A stretch of DNA of 64,000 nucleotides from Couchioplanes azureus (GTDB taxonomy: Bacteria > Actinomycetota > Actinomycetes > Mycobacteriales > Micromonosporaceae): NCBI RefSeq assembly GCF_014648355.1, contig NZ_BMQY01000001.1:918392-982391 (forward strand), read 5' to 3'. A model generated the notes under the pieces. That model was not told where the DNA came from. It saw only the letters and a list, made by a program, of their open reading frames with translations, and searched no databases. Each line of letters starts with the position of its first letter. The first letter of the stretch is position 1. The position numbers were made by a program, and so were the translations under genes. This document shows positions 44,658 to 53,694 of this stretch, piece after piece.

Positions 44658-45140
44658 TTAGGCAGCGGTTGTAGGTTTGCTTCCGGCTGCGGTCGCGCGA
44701 GATGTCGCTTCGGTGTCGTCGTTGAGGAACTCGGCCCAGATGTGTTTGGTGGTGTCGGTGGCATACCAGCCCACTGCGAGGGCGAATTTGAGGGCGAGAC
44801 GCAGGCCGAGGCCGCCGGCTCCTGGGGGTTGGGCGTCGGCGAACTCGGGTGGGATCTGGGTGTCGTGATCAGCGATGTCCACGATCAGGCTGGGCCCGTC
44901 TGCGAACAGGCGCACGACGGTGGGCGGCAATCCGTATGTGATGGCGTTGGCGGCTAACTCGGTGGCAACCAACATCATCTTATCGACAGTACCGATTGCG
45001 TATTGCGCCAACGGTCTCTGCTGGATCACGACGTCCAGCAGAGACGCCTTCAACGTCGGTAGCTGTGATCGCTCGTCCAGCACCCAGACATGCAGTACCT
45101 CTGCGTCCGCTGGAGGCAGGGTCGGTGCGAGGTTCAGCAT
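44658..45140 (-). CDS. RsbW-like ATP-binding protein
   Basis: A 160-residue single HATPase domain: an N box with VATELAANAITYGLPP, VDIADHDTQIPPEF and GGLGLRLALKFALAVGWYAT. It resembles anti-sigma factor serine kinases of actinomycetes. ATG 45140 is preferred over an upstream TTG. No STAS partner is adjacent on this strand, though a STAS gene starts 480 bp away on the other. The target is unknown. Confidence 0.75.
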   Translation of the reverse strand: MLNLAPTLPPADAEVLHVWVLDERSQLPTLKASLLDVVIQQRPLAQYAIGTVDKMMLVATELAANAITYGLPPTVVRLFADGPSLIVDIADHDTQIPPEFADAQPPGAGGLGLRLALKFALAVGWYATDTTKHIWAEFLNDDTEATSRATAAGSKPTTAA

Positions 45141-45574
45141 GTACACACCGTAGCGAGTCAGATAGGGCAAGAATAATTGCCTATCCGCAAACGAATTTAC
45201 CGCTACAGCGAATGTGGGTCGGAGGGCGGATCAGGCAGGGCGCAAATACTTGCCTATGGTCCACTGTTGCCATATGGCACGCGTCGCCTGTCACTATGCT
45301 CCGATAGCGTGAGGGGCCCCGAGTCAATGCCGCTTCGCGCCGACCAACCTGACGTCATGGACGGAGGTTGCGGACACTCCACGGTAGAAGTGCAAAGCAA
45401 CGCCCATCGAGCAGCGCGGATCAGGCAGCGAACGTCGCCAAGATCCATCGGTTGCCCCTACGTCAATGGATATCGATCTTGGTGCCGGGAGTGGGACAGT
45501 GGCAACGCAGCCATGTTCGGGTGACTCGCCGGATTTGTCGCGGGGACCGACCCGTTACCCAAGTGGACGGGAGC
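45141..45574. other. Intergenic region between divergent anti-sigma-type genes
   Basis: These 434 bases contain only short frames without motifs or SD sequences. They must contain the promoters of the ATPase gene to the left and of the STAS gene to the right. I see no clear operator or hairpin. Confidence 0.35.
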
Positions 45575-45933
45575 ATGACGATGGCTAGTACGGATATTGG
45601 CGCCAAACTCCATGGCCGCTGGTGGTGACCTGTGTGCGTCGGGAGGAAAGCAGGCTGCGAGTCCGGGTGATCGGTGACCTGGAGGCGTGCGTCGTGGCTT
45701 CGTTTCGTGACCAGATGGCGGCGCTGTTGACAGCACCCGTCCGGGTGGTTGACTTGGATCTGGCAGGGGTGGGGTTCTGCGACGCGGCAGGCGCCCGGGA
45801 GCTACTGGCGTTGCGCGATCGGGCTGCCCAGCAGCAGATCACGGTTGTGCTGGTGGCGGCTCACCGGGCGGTGCGATTGGTGTTGCACCTGTTTGGCGAG
45901 CGAGCCTGGGACCCCGAGCCACACGAACGGTAG
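45575..45933 (+). pseudogene. STAS-domain gene (copy 2) with a 1-base deletion near the start
   Basis: This is the paralogue of the STAS gene at 19042-19410. ATG 45575 reads MTMASTDIGAKLHGRWW then stops at 45626. The homologous sequence continues in another frame from GTG 45622 (VVTCVRREESRLRVRVIGDLEACVV, VDLDLAGVGFCDAAGARELL). Aligned base by base with copy 1, one base is missing at about 45612-45619. Translation could restart at GTG 45622 and still give nearly the whole STAS domain (about 103 residues), so it may remain active. It also has DAAG instead of DSSG. A STAS-HATPase gene follows, as in copy 1. Confidence 0.7.
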
Positions 45934-46191
45934 CCGGCATGGCGGCACCGGCGCTCTACAGTAGTGGACCAACCCTGCGCCCGGTGTAGCAGGTGAGAAC
46001 CGTGTAGCTACCAGAGGCACCCTGCTAGGCAGGATCACCGAGTGCCCGGTAGGCCGATGATGCATCCAAAGTGGGCGACCAGAGAGCGTTTGCAACGATG
46101 CCGGTGTGGTACAGAGTGTCGAATGGTCATCTGTGCCCGACGCAGCGCTGTGTAGTGCTTGCTCACGGGTCGGCCGTAGAAGGATGCACGG

Positions 46192-47022
46192 ATGGAATTT
46201 GGCCGGTCACCGATACTGCTGCAACGTCACCTCGGCGATGACGATCGTATGGTGAGGGTGATCGCCGACGCGGACACGATGATCGTCGAGGTGACGGTCA
46301 GCGGCCGGTGGGACCGCCGGCTGCATCAGGCCACCGCCCGTATCCTGCGCGGCTGCCTCGCCGCTCATCCTGCAGCGATCATTATGGATCTGCGCGACCT
46401 TGGTGACTCCAGCGGTGCCAGTGCCACGTTGTGGCCGGGAGTGCGCCAGTGGGGCCAGCGGGTGCAGCCCTCGGTGCCGGTCGTGGCGTGCCTTCCCACC
46501 AAGGCGCCGTGGGCCCTTCGTTGTCGGGGCGGGCGTCAAGCCGTGCCGACGTATGCGAGCGTGCCCGACGCCCGCGCCGCCCTCATCAACGGCCGCACAA
46601 CACCCGGCCAGGCGCAGCCACGGCTGCGCCTGGCACCCGATCTAGCGGAAGTTGCTCAAGCCCGCCGACTGGTCACCGAGGCTTGCGCCTGCTGGCAGCC
46701 ATCCGAGTTGCAGACACGCGCCCGCCTCGTGATCTCCGAGCTGGTCGTCAACGCGATCGAACACGCCGCCACGAGCGTCGAGGTGGCCGTCACCCGCCTT
46801 CCGGCCGGCGTGCACCTCGCCGTCTACGACGGTGAGCCTCGCCTACCGCACCTGCACCGCCGTTCCGGCACGGAACCCGGCGACATCACCGAACGCGGCC
46901 TCGGGCTACGCGCGGTGGACCACGCCGCCACTGCCTGGGGAGCGTTACCCACCCATACCGGCAAAATGGTGTGGGCCACCATCACTTGCCACGAGACATG
47001 CGTCCGGCGCAGCCAGCGGTGA
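46192..47022 (+). CDS. STAS-like / anti-sigma-type HATPase fusion protein (copy 2)
   Basis: A 276-residue paralogue of the protein at 18061-18843. Both start M-x-x-GRSPILL and share VIVEVTVSGRWDRRL-type STAS-like sequence, then a C-terminal HATPase with ISELVVNAIEHA, VYDGEPRLP and ERGLGLRAVDHAATAWGALPTHTGKMVW. The gene order STAS then STAS-HATPase is the same in both copies, showing duplication of a two-gene module in opposite orientation. It probably acts as an anti-sigma-like kinase or binder in the cytoplasm. Confidence 0.82.
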   Translation: MEFGRSPILLQRHLGDDDRMVRVIADADTMIVEVTVSGRWDRRLHQATARILRGCLAAHPAAIIMDLRDLGDSSGASATLWPGVRQWGQRVQPSVPVVACLPTKAPWALRCRGGRQAVPTYASVPDARAALINGRTTPGQAQPRLRLAPDLAEVAQARRLVTEACACWQPSELQTRARLVISELVVNAIEHAATSVEVAVTRLPAGVHLAVYDGEPRLPHLHRRSGTEPGDITERGLGLRAVDHAATAWGALPTHTGKMVWATITCHETCVRRSQR

Positions 47023-47238
47023 TCAAGGGATGCAGCGGTCTGCAGGAGAGCGGCCAGCGCGGTCCGCCAGGTCCGTGCATGTTCGTCAGGTTTTCCGCCC
47101 TCCTCGAAGGCGGCCATAGTCTCGGTAGCCCTTGGAACCAGTCGCCGCCTCGCCTCGGTGGCCGCAGTCGGCGGACCGTCGTCACTCATCACCACAGTGA
47201 GCGCAACGGGCGTGCGGCGGAGTGTCGTTCCACTGCAT

Positions 47239-50223
47239 TTACTGGTGGGGCAGGGTGATGGTGAAGCAGGTGCCGCCGCCGGGAGCGGGGTGCGCGGTGA
47301 TGGTGCCGTGGTGGGCGTCGATGATGGCTTTGGTGACGGCCAGGCCGAGGCCGGTGCCTTTGATGCCGCGTTTGATGGCGGTGGTGGCGCGGAAGAAACG
47401 GGTGAACAACTTCGGGTACTGCTCGGCGGGGATGCCGATGCCCGTGTCGGTAACCGCGATGGTGATGCCCGTGTCGCTGGGTTGGGCGGTGATCGTGACG
47501 CAGCCGCCGGCCGGGGTGTATTTGACAGCGTTGGACAGCAAGTTGTCGAGCACTTGCCGCAGGCGGGAGGCGTCAGCGGTGATGACGGGCAGCCGGCCGA
47601 TGTCGGAGTGCAGTTGTACGCCGGCGGCGCCAGCGGCGGGCTGGTGGGCGTGTACGGCATCGCGGATGAGCCGGCATGGTGACAGCGGTGTGGCGTCGAT
47701 GCCGTTGTGGCCGGCATCGAGGCGGGCGAGGTCGAGGAGGTCTTCGACCAGTTGCATGAGGTGGGCGCTGGTGCGGTCAATGACGGCGATCTCGCGTTGG
47801 TATCCGGCGATGAGGTCGGCGTCGTCGAGCAGTAGTTCGGTGTAGCCGCGGATGACGCCGATGGGGTTGCGGAGTTCGTGGCTGACCACGGCGACCAGTC
47901 GTCTTTCATCCGGTCGAGTTCCCGCAAGCGGGCAACCTGCTGTTGTTCGGCAGCCAGCAGTTGTTCGCGCTGGTCGGCGAGCTGACGGCGCTCGGTGACA
48001 TCGGTGCAGATGCCGTCGATGAACAGCCTCGCGTCGGCGCCGTCGGTGCCGTCGTCGTCGCGACGGGGGACGGCGCGGGTCCACACCCAGCGGGTGACGC
48101 CGTCGTAGCCGAGCACCCGGACCTCGGTCTCGGCTGGTTTCCCGGCGGAGACGGTGGCGTGGAAGTCGGCGAACAGGTGTTGGTCGTCGGGGTGAATGCG
48201 GGCGGCGAGGATGGTGGCCAGGTCGGTGTCGGTGGGTAGGTCGGCGCCGAATATCCCGGAGGCGTTGGGGCTGGCATACCGAGCGCACGGTGTGGTCGGG
48301 GCGCACCTCAACGGTCCACACGTAGTCGTGGATCTGGGCGATGACCCGGTGGAAGTCGCGGCGCGCGGCGGCGAGGGCCAGGGTGAGGTCTTCGGCGCGG
48401 CGGCGTTCGACGAACCGGCCCACATGGGTGCAGACCGCGTCGAGCATCGCTGCGACGTCGGCGTCGCGGGCGGTGTCGGTGGTGGTGAAGAAGGCCAGCA
48501 CCCCCAGTACCCGATTCTCGCTGCGCACGGGTACGCCGATGCCGGTGCGGATGCCTGCCTGTCGGGCGGCGGTCCGGCGGCCGGCGGAGAGTACGTCGCC
48601 GGGTACGACGCTGGTCCACACTTCGCTACCGCGCTGCCACACCAGTCCGGGTAGACCTTCGCCGCGCGTGAACGCGAGGGGCTGTTCGCCGGTGAAGTCG
48701 CTCAGGTCGACGTCGGGTGCGGTGAACGAGCTGCGCCGGTGGATGCGCTGACGATCGTCGTCGACCTGCCAGTACTCGCCACAGATCCAGCCCAGCTCCG
48801 CGGCGATCGCGGCGACCGCCGCGGTGGCGGCCTGTTCGGCGCTGGTGGCCTCGGACAGCACCTGGGCCACCGCATGGCGGACCCGGCGTAACTGCTCGGC
48901 CCGGTGGGCCTCGGTGATGTCGTGCATCGCCACGACCGCGCCCAGGTGCCGGCCGTCAACCGCGGTGATCGGGCGCGCGTTGACGACGAAGCGCCGCGGT
49001 ACTCCACCGGCTGGGGGACGAATCACGAGGTGTTCGCCGCGGACGTGCTCACCGGCGTGCGCACGCACCAACGGCAGCTGCTCGAGGCTTAGCAAGGTGT
49101 TCCCGTCCTCGGCGTACAGGCCGAACGTGGGAGCCCACGCGGTAGCCGGCGGCGGCGCCTCGGGGGCGTCGTGCACGTCACGCAGGGCCTGGTTGACCAG
49201 GGCCAGGTCGCCGTCGGCGTCGCAGGCGGCCACCCCGGTGTCCAGGCTGTCCAGCAATGCCTGCAGGAAAGCCCGCTCGTCGGCGAGCCGCTGCCGCTCG
49301 GCTTCCAGTTGGGTGCGGGCCTCGACGCGGTCGGTGATGTCGTGCAGGAAGGCGTGGAACGCCATCTCGTCGCGTTCCACGCTGACTTGCAAGGTCATCT
49401 CAATGGGGAATTCCCGGCCGGCACGGTCGAGCGCCACCAGTTCGAGCCGGTGTCCGGCCAGCTCGGAGACACCGTTGGCGCGTACCCGGGCCAGGCCGGC
49501 GGCGTGCGCGGCCTGCAGCCGCGCCGGGATGATCAACTCGGTGACCGAGCGGCCCAACGCTTCAGCGACCGAGTAGCCGAACAGCCGTTCCGCGGCGGCG
49601 TTCCACGCCGTCACCCGCCCTGCCGTATCCATCGACACGAACGCGTCCTGCGCGCTGTCGAGGACCGCCTGCCACCGCGCGGAGGACAGCAGCAGGTCAC
49701 CGTGCGCCACCCGCAGCGCGATCTCCGACTCGGCCGCCGCGGCCAGGTCGGTGAGGATCTCGACCTGCTCCGGCGTCCACGTCCGCGGCCGGGAGTCGAT
49801 GACGCAGAACGAGCCCAGCACCTGCCCGTCCGGCGACTGCAGCGGAATCCCGGCGTAGGCGATCGCGTCGTAGGCGGTGACCGCCGGGCTGGTTCGCAGC
49901 CGCTCATCAGTCCGGGCGTCCGCCACAATCACCGGCGCCGCGTCGGCCACCACATACTGGCAGTAGGAGTGCGACAGCGGTGTCTGCCGCTGCTCGGCCA
50001 GCTCACCGGCCAGCCCGCAGCCGCTGGCGAACACCTGCCGGTCGGCGTCGACCAGCGACACCACCGCCGCCGGCACACCGAGCAGGCGTGCCGCTAGCGA
50101 CGTCAGCCGGTCCAACGCCGGATATGAGCCTTTGGCAAGCAACCCCGTGCCTCGCAGCGCGCGCAACCGATCGGGATCGCCGACCCGATCACCGACCTCT
50201 CGACGTTCACCATCACCGGCCAT
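47239..50223 (-). CDS. Large GAF-PAS-PAS-GAF-(PAS)-histidine kinase with an out-of-frame segment
   Basis: An open frame of 994 residues. In order: GAF (DPDRLRALRGTGLLAKG, about 15-165), PAS (WNAAAERLFGYSVAEALG, about 185-300), a second PAS (about 320-430), GAF (RTGIGVPVRSENRVLGVLAFF, about 440-600), then an Arg/Pro-rich stretch (about 649-775), HisKA with His in VVSHELRNPIGV (about 781) and HATPase (NLLSNAVKYTPAGG, GTGLGLAV). The Arg-rich stretch is a frameshift product: another frame there encodes an intact PAS domain (YASPNASGIFGADL to CTDVTERR). One shift is near 48280 and a compensating one near 47898. ATG 50223 preferred over 50298. Confidence 0.72.
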   Translation of the reverse strand: MAGDGERREVGDRVGDPDRLRALRGTGLLAKGSYPALDRLTSLAARLLGVPAAVVSLVDADRQVFASGCGLAGELAEQRQTPLSHSYCQYVVADAAPVIVADARTDERLRTSPAVTAYDAIAYAGIPLQSPDGQVLGSFCVIDSRPRTWTPEQVEILTDLAAAAESEIALRVAHGDLLLSSARWQAVLDSAQDAFVSMDTAGRVTAWNAAAERLFGYSVAEALGRSVTELIIPARLQAAHAAGLARVRANGVSELAGHRLELVALDRAGREFPIEMTLQVSVERDEMAFHAFLHDITDRVEARTQLEAERQRLADERAFLQALLDSLDTGVAACDADGDLALVNQALRDVHDAPEAPPPATAWAPTFGLYAEDGNTLLSLEQLPLVRAHAGEHVRGEHLVIRPPAGGVPRRFVVNARPITAVDGRHLGAVVAMHDITEAHRAEQLRRVRHAVAQVLSEATSAEQAATAAVAAIAAELGWICGEYWQVDDDRQRIHRRSSFTAPDVDLSDFTGEQPLAFTRGEGLPGLVWQRGSEVWTSVVPGDVLSAGRRTAARQAGIRTGIGVPVRSENRVLGVLAFFTTTDTARDADVAAMLDAVCTHVGRFVERRRAEDLTLALAAARRDFHRVIAQIHDYVWTVEVRPDHTVRSVCQPQRLRDIRRRPTHRHRPGHHPRRPHSPRRPTPVRRLPRHRLRRETSRDRGPGARLRRRHPLGVDPRRPPSRRRRHRRRRREAVHRRHLHRCHRAPSARRPARTTAGCRTTAGCPLAGTRPDERRLVAVVSHELRNPIGVIRGYTELLLDDADLIAGYQREIAVIDRTSAHLMQLVEDLLDLARLDAGHNGIDATPLSPCRLIRDAVHAHQPAAGAAGVQLHSDIGRLPVITADASRLRQVLDNLLSNAVKYTPAGGCVTITAQPSDTGITIAVTDTGIGIPAEQYPKLFTRFFRATTAIKRGIKGTGLGLAVTKAIIDAHHGTITAHPAPGGGTCFTITLPHQ

Positions 50224-50388
50224 CACCTGGCCTATCGGCCAATATCCCGCCCGCGCTGAGGCCCGGCAACCGGATGGCAACCGACCGGCTAACGGCATGG
50301 TAACCAGCGGCCGCGGTGCCTCGTAGCTGCTGATCTGCCACGCTATGCGGCGGAAGGTCCCGAGAGGTATCGCATGCTCGCCTGCTGG

Positions 50389-50847
50389 TCAGGTCGGAAG
50401 GCTTCGACTGCGCGGTGGCGGTGATGAGAGTCGGCAGGTCAACGTGAAGGTGGTGCCGTGATTGTTGCTGGCCCACGAGAGGTCTCCTCCGTGGTGGGCA
50501 AGCCATATGCCGCGCCCTCGCGGTGCGTCGGGGGCCGGGCGGGCGGGAGGATGCGCGGTCGGCATGCCGGCTCCATGGTCGCTGACCCGGCACCGCAGCT
50601 GGTCGCCGGTACGGTGCAGTTCGAGTCGTCCCTTGCCGCCGCCGTGGCGCACGGCGTTGGTGGCGAGTTCGTGCACGGCGAGCACGAATCGGTACAGGGC
50701 GGGGTCGGTGAGGCCGTTGGCCTGGGCGAACCGTGTCACGTCCTGGCGCAGCATACGGAGGTCTTCGTAGGCGAACGCGCGGGCCGGTAGCGAGCCGTCG
50801 GCGTACGGGCTCGACGGTCTATTCGCAGGATGGTGAGGTTCAGGCAT
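50389..50847 (-). CDS. RsbW-like anti-sigma regulatory factor
   Basis: A 152-residue HATPase-type protein: FVLAVHELATNAVRHGGGKG (N box), CRVSDHGAGMP and RGRGIWLAHHGGDLSWASNNHGTTFTL. It starts 2 bp after the SpoIIE phosphatase stop in a STAS - SpoIIE - RsbW order on the minus strand, the classic partner-switch set. It should bind a sigma factor or phosphorylate the STAS protein. No sigma factor gene is in the window, so the target lies elsewhere. Confidence 0.85.
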   Translation of the reverse strand: MPEPHHPANRPSSPYADGSLPARAFAYEDLRMLRQDVTRFAQANGLTDPALYRFVLAVHELATNAVRHGGGKGRLELHRTGDQLRCRVSDHGAGMPTAHPPARPAPDAPRGRGIWLAHHGGDLSWASNNHGTTFTLTCRLSSPPPRSRSLPT

Positions 50848-50849
50848 CG

Positions 50850-52736
50850 TTACCTTCCGGTGGGCGGTGCCGCGGTGTGGTGTCGCACGGCGAGCAGGCA
50901 GGTGTCGTCATCGGGGTTCGCCCGGCGCAGTCGTGACAGCAGGTCGGCCAATGGCTGCGAGCTGCCCGAGGCGGAGATGTCATTGAGGGTGGCGATCACG
51001 GGCGCGAGTCCTTCGGCCAGCGTGTGCCTGCGGTGTTCGATCAGCCCGTCGGTGTAGAACAGCAGCAGGTCGGCGGGGTCCAGGCTGACGGTGGCGGTGT
51101 CGTAGCGCGCGTCGCGGTCAGCGCCGAGCAGCTGCCCGTGCGGCCGGGGAAGTGCGGTGGTGGTGCCGGCGCGGGCGTGCAGCGGTGCCGGGTGTCCTGC
51201 TTGCGCCCACGTCAGCGACTGGCTGCCCGGATCGAAGCGGGCCACCGCGGCAGTCGCGGTGGTGGCGCAGGAGTAGAGCAGACGGTTGAGATGCCACAGC
51301 AGCTGCGCCGGGTCGGTGGTCGTGGTCACGGTCAGGCCGGCGAGCATGTGCCGCAGCTGAGCCATCATGGTGGCGGCGTGCATGCCGTGGCCGGCGATGT
51401 CGCCGACGGCGAGCACTACGCAGCCGTCGTCGGCGGAGGCGGCGTGGAACCAGTCGCCGCCGACCCGGCTGGCCTCTTCGGCGGGTATGTAGCGAACGGC
51501 GACGCGCAGACCGGGCAGGTCGAACGGCTGCGCGGGCACGGGCAGCACGATCTGGCGCAGCTGGGCAGCGAGCTCGTGCTCGACGGCGAGACTGTGCTGG
51601 TGTTGCTGCAGCAGCTGCTCTGCCTCGGCCAGCTGCGCCCGGGTGGTCTGTTGCACGGTGACGTCCTGCACGATGCCGTACACCTTCAGCGGCCGCCCCT
51701 GCACGTCGCGGACCGCGTCGACGACACTGCGTACATACTTGACCCGCCCGCCGACGCGGATACGGGTGGTGAAGTCGACGGTGTCTCCGCGACCGAAACC
51801 CTCGGTCGCCTGCCGGCGGATCGGCTCGTCCTCGGGCAGGGTCAGAGCGTTCTGCTCCTCGCTGGACAGCGGCCCCAGGGCCGCGTCGCGCTCGTAGATG
51901 CGATACAGCCCGTCCGACCAGACGATCTGCCCGGTGACCAGATCGGCTTCGCCCCAGCCGAGCTGGCCCAGCCGTTCGGTCTGCGCGATCCGTTCGGCCT
52001 GCCGGGTCTGCTCGTCGTGACGCACCCAACGGCTCAGCACCCCCGGACCGACCTGCGACACCCAGGCGGTCATCAGCACATCGCCGGGCGACCGGTCACT
52101 GCGGCTCACATACGGAAACGGACCCACCTCCCGCGGCTGGCCGTCGGCCAGCACCTCCCGCCATGCCTGCCACACCGGCGTCTCCACCGTGGCCGGATAC
52201 GCCTGACTGATGCGCTGACCTACCGTGCGGGCCACGTCTTGGCCGGAGAAGTCAGCCGTCGCCTGACTCACCGCGACAATCACCCAGTCGGTAACCTCGC
52301 CGTCGTCTCCGAACACCGGCGCCAGCACCATCTGGTCACCCGGCATCGCGTCGAGGACCTGCTGGACCAGCGCACCCCAGTCGTCCACCACCTGCGACGG
52401 TGCGTGGACGCGGGCATGACGACGCCGTGATACCGGGCTTCGACTGCGGGGGCGAAGCGCCTGGTTCATCTCCGCGTCCAGGGATCGCGACCCAGGCCCC
52501 GGCCGGCCCTGCAAAGCAGCCAGGATGTCGCCGGCCACCGCAGCCACCGGGCGGCCCTGCTGCGCCGCCCGATTCAGCAGATAGGTGTGGGCCTCGTCGA
52601 CCGGGCAACCGACCCGGCCCGCCAGCAGTCCCGCCGCCCGTTGGACCTGCGCCGCGGGATCCAGCTGTGCCCCCGCCACCTTCTCATCCAGCGCGGCCAG
52701 CCGCCGGCGGTAGTCATGATGCTGCTCCACCCTCAT
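50850..52736 (-). CDS. PAS-SpoIIE (PP2C-type) phosphatase with N-terminal ANTAR-like region
   Basis: A 628-residue RsbU-like phosphatase. GAGGAAGGG precedes ATG 52736. The first about 75 residues (AAQVQRAAGLLAGRVGCPVDEAHTYLLNRAAQQG) resemble an ANTAR RNA-binding domain. PAS regions follow, one ending in LKVYGIVQDVT (about residue 345). The C-terminal SpoIIE domain has the metal-binding Asp in RVGGDWFHA, VLAVGDIAGHGMHAA and the end DDDTCLLAV. It should dephosphorylate the STAS protein encoded just upstream. An ANTAR domain on a phosphatase is a less usual combination. Confidence 0.85.
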   Translation of the reverse strand: MRVEQHHDYRRRLAALDEKVAGAQLDPAAQVQRAAGLLAGRVGCPVDEAHTYLLNRAAQQGRPVAAVAGDILAALQGRPGPGSRSLDAEMNQALRPRSRSPVSRRRHARVHAPSQVVDDWGALVQQVLDAMPGDQMVLAPVFGDDGEVTDWVIVAVSQATADFSGQDVARTVGQRISQAYPATVETPVWQAWREVLADGQPREVGPFPYVSRSDRSPGDVLMTAWVSQVGPGVLSRWVRHDEQTRQAERIAQTERLGQLGWGEADLVTGQIVWSDGLYRIYERDAALGPLSSEEQNALTLPEDEPIRRQATEGFGRGDTVDFTTRIRVGGRVKYVRSVVDAVRDVQGRPLKVYGIVQDVTVQQTTRAQLAEAEQLLQQHQHSLAVEHELAAQLRQIVLPVPAQPFDLPGLRVAVRYIPAEEASRVGGDWFHAASADDGCVVLAVGDIAGHGMHAATMMAQLRHMLAGLTVTTTTDPAQLLWHLNRLLYSCATTATAAVARFDPGSQSLTWAQAGHPAPLHARAGTTTALPRPHGQLLGADRDARYDTATVSLDPADLLLFYTDGLIEHRRHTLAEGLAPVIATLNDISASGSSQPLADLLSRLRRANPDDDTCLLAVRHHTAAPPTGR

Positions 52737-52842
52737 CACGCCCTTCCTCGGCGGGCGGACCCGACCTGCCCAATCAGACCGTTTGCGCCGGCATCCCAAC
52801 CGTGCGGCGGGTGCTCGGCCACTCCACCGGTAGCGTCATCAC

Positions 52843-53184
52843 TCACGGCCCAGCAGCGCCGGGGCCGCCATCGGAGCTGGCCAGACCAAACAATTCCACC
52901 AGACCAGCGATCTCGAACTGGCTGTACACATTGGCGTCGGGACCTTCCACCCGGAAAGCGGCACCGCAGTCCATCGCCGCCCGCCGGGCAGCCACCAACG
53001 CGCCGAGACCGGAGGAGTCCAAAAACGTCACCTCGGCCACGTCCAACCGCACCAGCTTCGGCCGGCCCTGGACGACAGCCTCCCGGATCGCATCGGTGAT
53101 CAACTCTGCATTGGCGAAGTCGATATCACCCCGCAGCGATAGACGGAGCACCTCTTGATCAACACTCGCCGATAACGGACCCAT
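52843..53184 (-). CDS. STAS-domain anti-sigma factor antagonist (RsbV-like)
   Basis: A 113-residue STAS protein. ATG 53184 follows GGGAAGGTGG. LRLSLRGDIDFANAELI and VRLDVAEVTFLDSSGLGALVAAR are the core motifs, and the phosphorylatable Ser is present (S57/S58), unlike the two DAAG-type STAS proteins of the island. It is first in the STAS - SpoIIE - RsbW series and should be the substrate of both phosphatase and kinase. Confidence 0.88.
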   Translation of the reverse strand: MGPLSASVDQEVLRLSLRGDIDFANAELITDAIREAVVQGRPKLVRLDVAEVTFLDSSGLGALVAARRAAMDCGAAFRVEGPDANVYSQFEIAGLVELFGLASSDGGPGAAGP

Positions 53185-53694
53185 ACTCGCCACCTTCCCG
53201 CGACCACCCGCCGAAGCCAAGTCGCCAGTACTCCATAGGGGTTTACCGAACACTGGTCCGCCTGCATATGGCCCGACCGGACGCCGATACCACGCCCGCA
53301 GGTACGCCGCATGGCCGACCGCCGCCGATCGAAGCACGGTCGCCACGCGCGGCTGATGTCGAGGCCCGGGTCTCGGGGAATGCCTGGGATGGCGCCGGCA
53401 TCGGCCGAGAAGTCAGCGGTCCGATACTGCTGATGGGCTCGGCGCGTCCGCCGGATTCGCCGGGGCGGCGGATCTGTTGCGAACCGTAGTGACGGCGAAG
53501 TCCAGGGCGGGATGGCTTTTGCGAGCAGGATCCGGCGCTATGCCGCTGCCCTGATGATGTTGATGTGCCGGACCCGCACCTTGTGTCCGACGGTCTCGTC
53601 TTGCGAACGCTGAGCCTATGGATCTAGCCAGCTCGTCGAGAACCGTAAGCGTCGAGCGGCAGTGAAGCCGCACGAGCAGAATCGGACGCAAGTC
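53185..53694. other. Intergenic region between divergent rsbV-like and Gabija genes
   Basis: These 510 bases hold no supported gene. They should contain the promoters of the leftward partner-switch operon and of the rightward defence pair. A GTG at 53662, in frame with the GajA-like gene, is a possible upstream start. Confidence 0.4.
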
